Positions 62,041-64,000 of a DNA stretch of 64,000 nt are shown piece after piece. The notes below the pieces were generated by a model. It worked only from the letters and a program-made list of their open reading frames with translations. It was not told the DNA's origin and made no database searches. A program made the translations under genes and the position numbers. Where the stretch lies: the NCBI GenBank assembly GCA_902780525.1, contig CACZFL010000009.1, forward strand, positions 1 through 64,000. The letters are read 5' to 3'. Positions within the stretch are counted from its first letter, which is position 1. Each line of letters begins with the position of its first letter. Source of the DNA: an uncultured bacterium (lineage in GTDB: Bacteria > Cyanobacteriota > Vampirovibrionia > Gastranaerophilales > Gastranaerophilaceae).

Positions 62041-62129
62041 TGGACGTCACGATAACACTATTTTTTATATTATATTTTCCTTTATATAAGTTGTAAAATT
62101 ATCAAAAACTGCTAATATGTTTGAGGTTT

Positions 62130-63596
62130 TTATATTGACTGTTTATTATTTTTTTGCGGTAATTTTACACTTTTTTGCATAAGACTGGCACTGTAAACTT
62201 GCTTAAATATTAATATTAAGCAACAAATAATAATTATAAATAATATATAAAAGCTTGGTGCAAAATATCTGAACTCATGAGCTTGAGTATTAATTAAAAA
62301 TGATAAATAATATGCAGTTGCTATTACTATCCAATAATACATTTTCTTACGAATATAAATATCTTTTTTCCCTGCAAACATTGCTAACAAAAAAGAAAGC
62401 ATGATTTCATAAAACGGTCTTAAAGAAATTAGTGCAATTCCGTCTGTTGTAATCCGGAAAAGCCAGCGTATTTCTTTTTGTCGCGCGTTTGAGATAGCTC
62501 CGCAAGCTTTAGTTCTTTTCTCATACGATTGAGCTACTCCTCTTACCGATGTTATAAGTCTATGTTTTATTCCCATTGTATTTTCAGCAAAATGTATTTT
62601 ATTTTTAATAAATGTTTTTGGTGTTTTAAATATTTGTTTAACATACAATTTTGTAATTTCTTTTGAATACTTGCCAGAAATATCAAATACCTTATAAGGC
62701 GGATTATCATCCCATATGATATAATTACAAAAGGGATCGCCATATCTGTTTAATGCCTCATCAATATCTCCGTATTTTCCAAGTTCACATATTAATTCTT
62801 TGTTACCGGATACATGTGCAACTCCAATAAGCTCCCATAACATTCCCAATGTGCTAGCATTATAATGTTGTGGTAAGGCAATAAAGGGAATAACTAAACC
62901 TAATATAATACCAAGTAAAACTGATAATAAATTACTAAAATTAAAGTGTTTTCTTATAATATTAATAATTATAAGGTACATTATTAGTATTAAAAATAAA
63001 ACTATGCTATTAATTCTAATACCTATGCATAATGCAATAAGAATTGATGTTAGTATAAGTTTAATTTTAGAAATTTTTTTATTGTGCAATATGTAATCAT
63101 TTAATATAACAAATATGAAAATTATTAAGATGAATACTGGTGATGAATCTGTGAGTAACAAAGGGAATACAAATACAGAAGGATATAGAATAATACATAC
63201 AGAGACAATTTGCCACAAATTAAATTCAGTATTGAATATATTTACTTTTTTATCGTTTAAAATAGATTTTATTAGTACAAATATTGCTAAATAAAACCAG
63301 AAGGCTTGTATATATGTATAAAAAGCATAGGAATTGGATAATTTATAGGTTATTGCTTGAATATACGGAATAACTGGAGATAACAATGTAGTAGTTACTA
63401 TTTCTCCGTGTTCAATTATTTCGATTGCAAGCTTCCAACGGGTTAAACCGTCTGCTAAGCCTATAAATGGATAAATTAAAAGCACTCCTATTGTTGCTAC
63501 TATTGAACAGAATAAATATGCAAAACTGTATGTTTTATAATTGTCTAATATAACATTTTTTACAAAATCTCCATTCAATACGTTTTTTGACTTCAC
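62130..63596 (-). CDS. Polytopic membrane protein, GT-C glycosyltransferase-like
   Basis: 488 residues, about 11 membrane helices. The first outer loop holds IGLADGLTRWKLAIEIIEHGEIV with acidic and basic residues, and a larger outer loop lies at about 240-330. This resembles GT-C type transferases that act on lipid-linked donors (ArnT/PMT relatives), though no firm motif is seen. Transcribed alone, away from the window end. No strong ribosome site beyond AAGGGGAAATC. Confidence 0.6.
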   Translation of the reverse strand: MKSKNVLNGDFVKNVILDNYKTYSFAYLFCSIVATIGVLLIYPFIGLADGLTRWKLAIEIIEHGEIVTTTLLSPVIPYIQAITYKLSNSYAFYTYIQAFWFYLAIFVLIKSILNDKKVNIFNTEFNLWQIVSVCIILYPSVFVFPLLLTDSSPVFILIIFIFVILNDYILHNKKISKIKLILTSILIALCIGIRINSIVLFLILIMYLIIINIIRKHFNFSNLLSVLLGIILGLVIPFIALPQHYNASTLGMLWELIGVAHVSGNKELICELGKYGDIDEALNRYGDPFCNYIIWDDNPPYKVFDISGKYSKEITKLYVKQIFKTPKTFIKNKIHFAENTMGIKHRLITSVRGVAQSYEKRTKACGAISNARQKEIRWLFRITTDGIALISLRPFYEIMLSFLLAMFAGKKDIYIRKKMYYWIVIATAYYLSFLINTQAHEFRYFAPSFYILFIIIICCLILIFKQVYSASLMQKSVKLPQKNNKQSI

Positions 63597-64000
63597 TATG
63601 ATTTCCCCTTGATAATGTTTTATTTATGTGTTCTGTCAGAATATATATGACACTAATGAGAATAGGTACAAGTGTTTTTCATAAATATTTCACAGAATTT
63701 TGTAGTTTTACTAGCTTTTCAAAATAATATTACCATAAAAATATCCTTATAAAGGATTTTTTTATATATCCTATTTCCGAATTTATATACTATATTCATT
63801 TGCTAATTGCTGTTGATGTTTCAAAATATATAGTTCGATATAAAACGCATTCTTTCCACTATCATTCAGCCATTAAAAAAGAGTTCCGATGGGGACTCTT
63901 TTTTAATGGCTGGGTTGATGACGCATGTTCATGAAAGGAACAATTGAAGACAAGCGATTTATTACTCAAATAGTCCTATCGAACATGACATATTATGACA
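63597..64000. other. Gene-free right end of the window
   Basis: About 400 bp with no convincing gene. It contains the leader of the membrane-protein gene and a long perfect hairpin at 63867-63913. A reading frame from ATG 63931 stays open to the window edge but has no ribosome site. Confidence 0.5.
63867..63913. terminator. Long hairpin, probable bidirectional terminator
   Basis: CAGCCATTAAAAAAGAGT pairs perfectly (18 bp) with ACTCTTTTTTAATGGCTG around a 10-11 nt loop. A- and T-rich flanks inside the stem allow action on both strands. The GC-containing outer end is unusual for a plain terminator. Confidence 0.6.

Noticed and set aside
63931-64000. Start of a gene running off the right edge
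   Set aside because: The frame is open for 70 bases but lacks a ribosome site and directly follows a terminator hairpin; too short to judge.
1-64000. CRISPR array or diversity-generating retroelement
   Set aside because: No regular direct-repeat/spacer series, cas gene, reverse transcriptase or template/variable repeat pair was seen.

Overview
The window is AT-rich bacterial chromosome carrying a rearranged Mu-like prophage, a large surface-polysaccharide locus and a block of ordinary housekeeping genes. Superoxide reductase (desulfoferrodoxin), ferritin and a YkgJ-type Fe/Zn cluster protein point to an anaerobe with oxygen defence. Two Wzz chain-length proteins, a Wzx/Wzy pair and a barrel-like protein point to a diderm envelope. 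The overall look fits an uncultured gut bacterium such as the non-photosynthetic cyanobacterial relatives (Gastranaerophilales). That placement is only an impression; no marker gene read here proves it.

Layout. 1-8248: virion block of a Mu-like phage. Capsid and protease/scaffold genes point left. The holin-like, small and large terminase, portal, head and gpG-like genes point right, with two orphan DNA methyltransferases inserted among them. The portal gene is broken. 8231-21388: a tightly coupled leftward operon for a capsule or O-antigen (initiating sugar transferase, acyltransferase, glycosyltransferases, Wzy, UDP-sugar enzymes, Wzx). 21502-27071: Mu-like early block (Mor, GemA, MuB, MuA, Ner-like, LexA-like repressor), sitting exactly between a Wzz gene and the initiating transferase. 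27117-33339: duplicated Wzz genes flanking a three-gene TM/PIN/DUF2971 cassette and a truncated second transferase.

33481-37169: bifunctional CDP-ribitol-type enzyme, tyrA, proA. 37372-38561: tRNA-Arg and tRNA-Pro, each next to a duplicated tRNA end and a small GC-rich structured element. 38648-52389: housekeeping genes (uridine-kinase-like, priA, pnp, mnmE, murF, ferritin, superoxide reductase, rlmN, ZIP transporter, fluoride channel). 52457-53325: frameshifted cation-efflux gene. 53493-61262: second leftward glycan cluster, bounded on its far side by a remnant of another cation-efflux gene. 61390-63596: a damaged outer-membrane-type protein and a polytopic membrane protein.

How it works together. 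Ugd and the neighbouring epimerase would supply UDP-glucuronate and UDP-galacturonate. The transferases build a lipid-linked unit started by the WbaP-like enzyme, Wzx flips it, Wzy polymerises it and Wzz sets its length. The CDP-ribitol enzyme suggests ribitol phosphate in a surface glycan. The phage blocks, duplications and partial genes show that this locus is a rearrangement hot spot. The most interesting unexplained items are the virion-gene-free Mu-like module with its in-window empty-site paralogue, the TM/PIN/DUF2971 cassette, the tandem 16-bp dyads between the divergent phage operons, the tRNA-flanking GNRA-capped elements, and the repeated TAG-GGG-TAA stop context.
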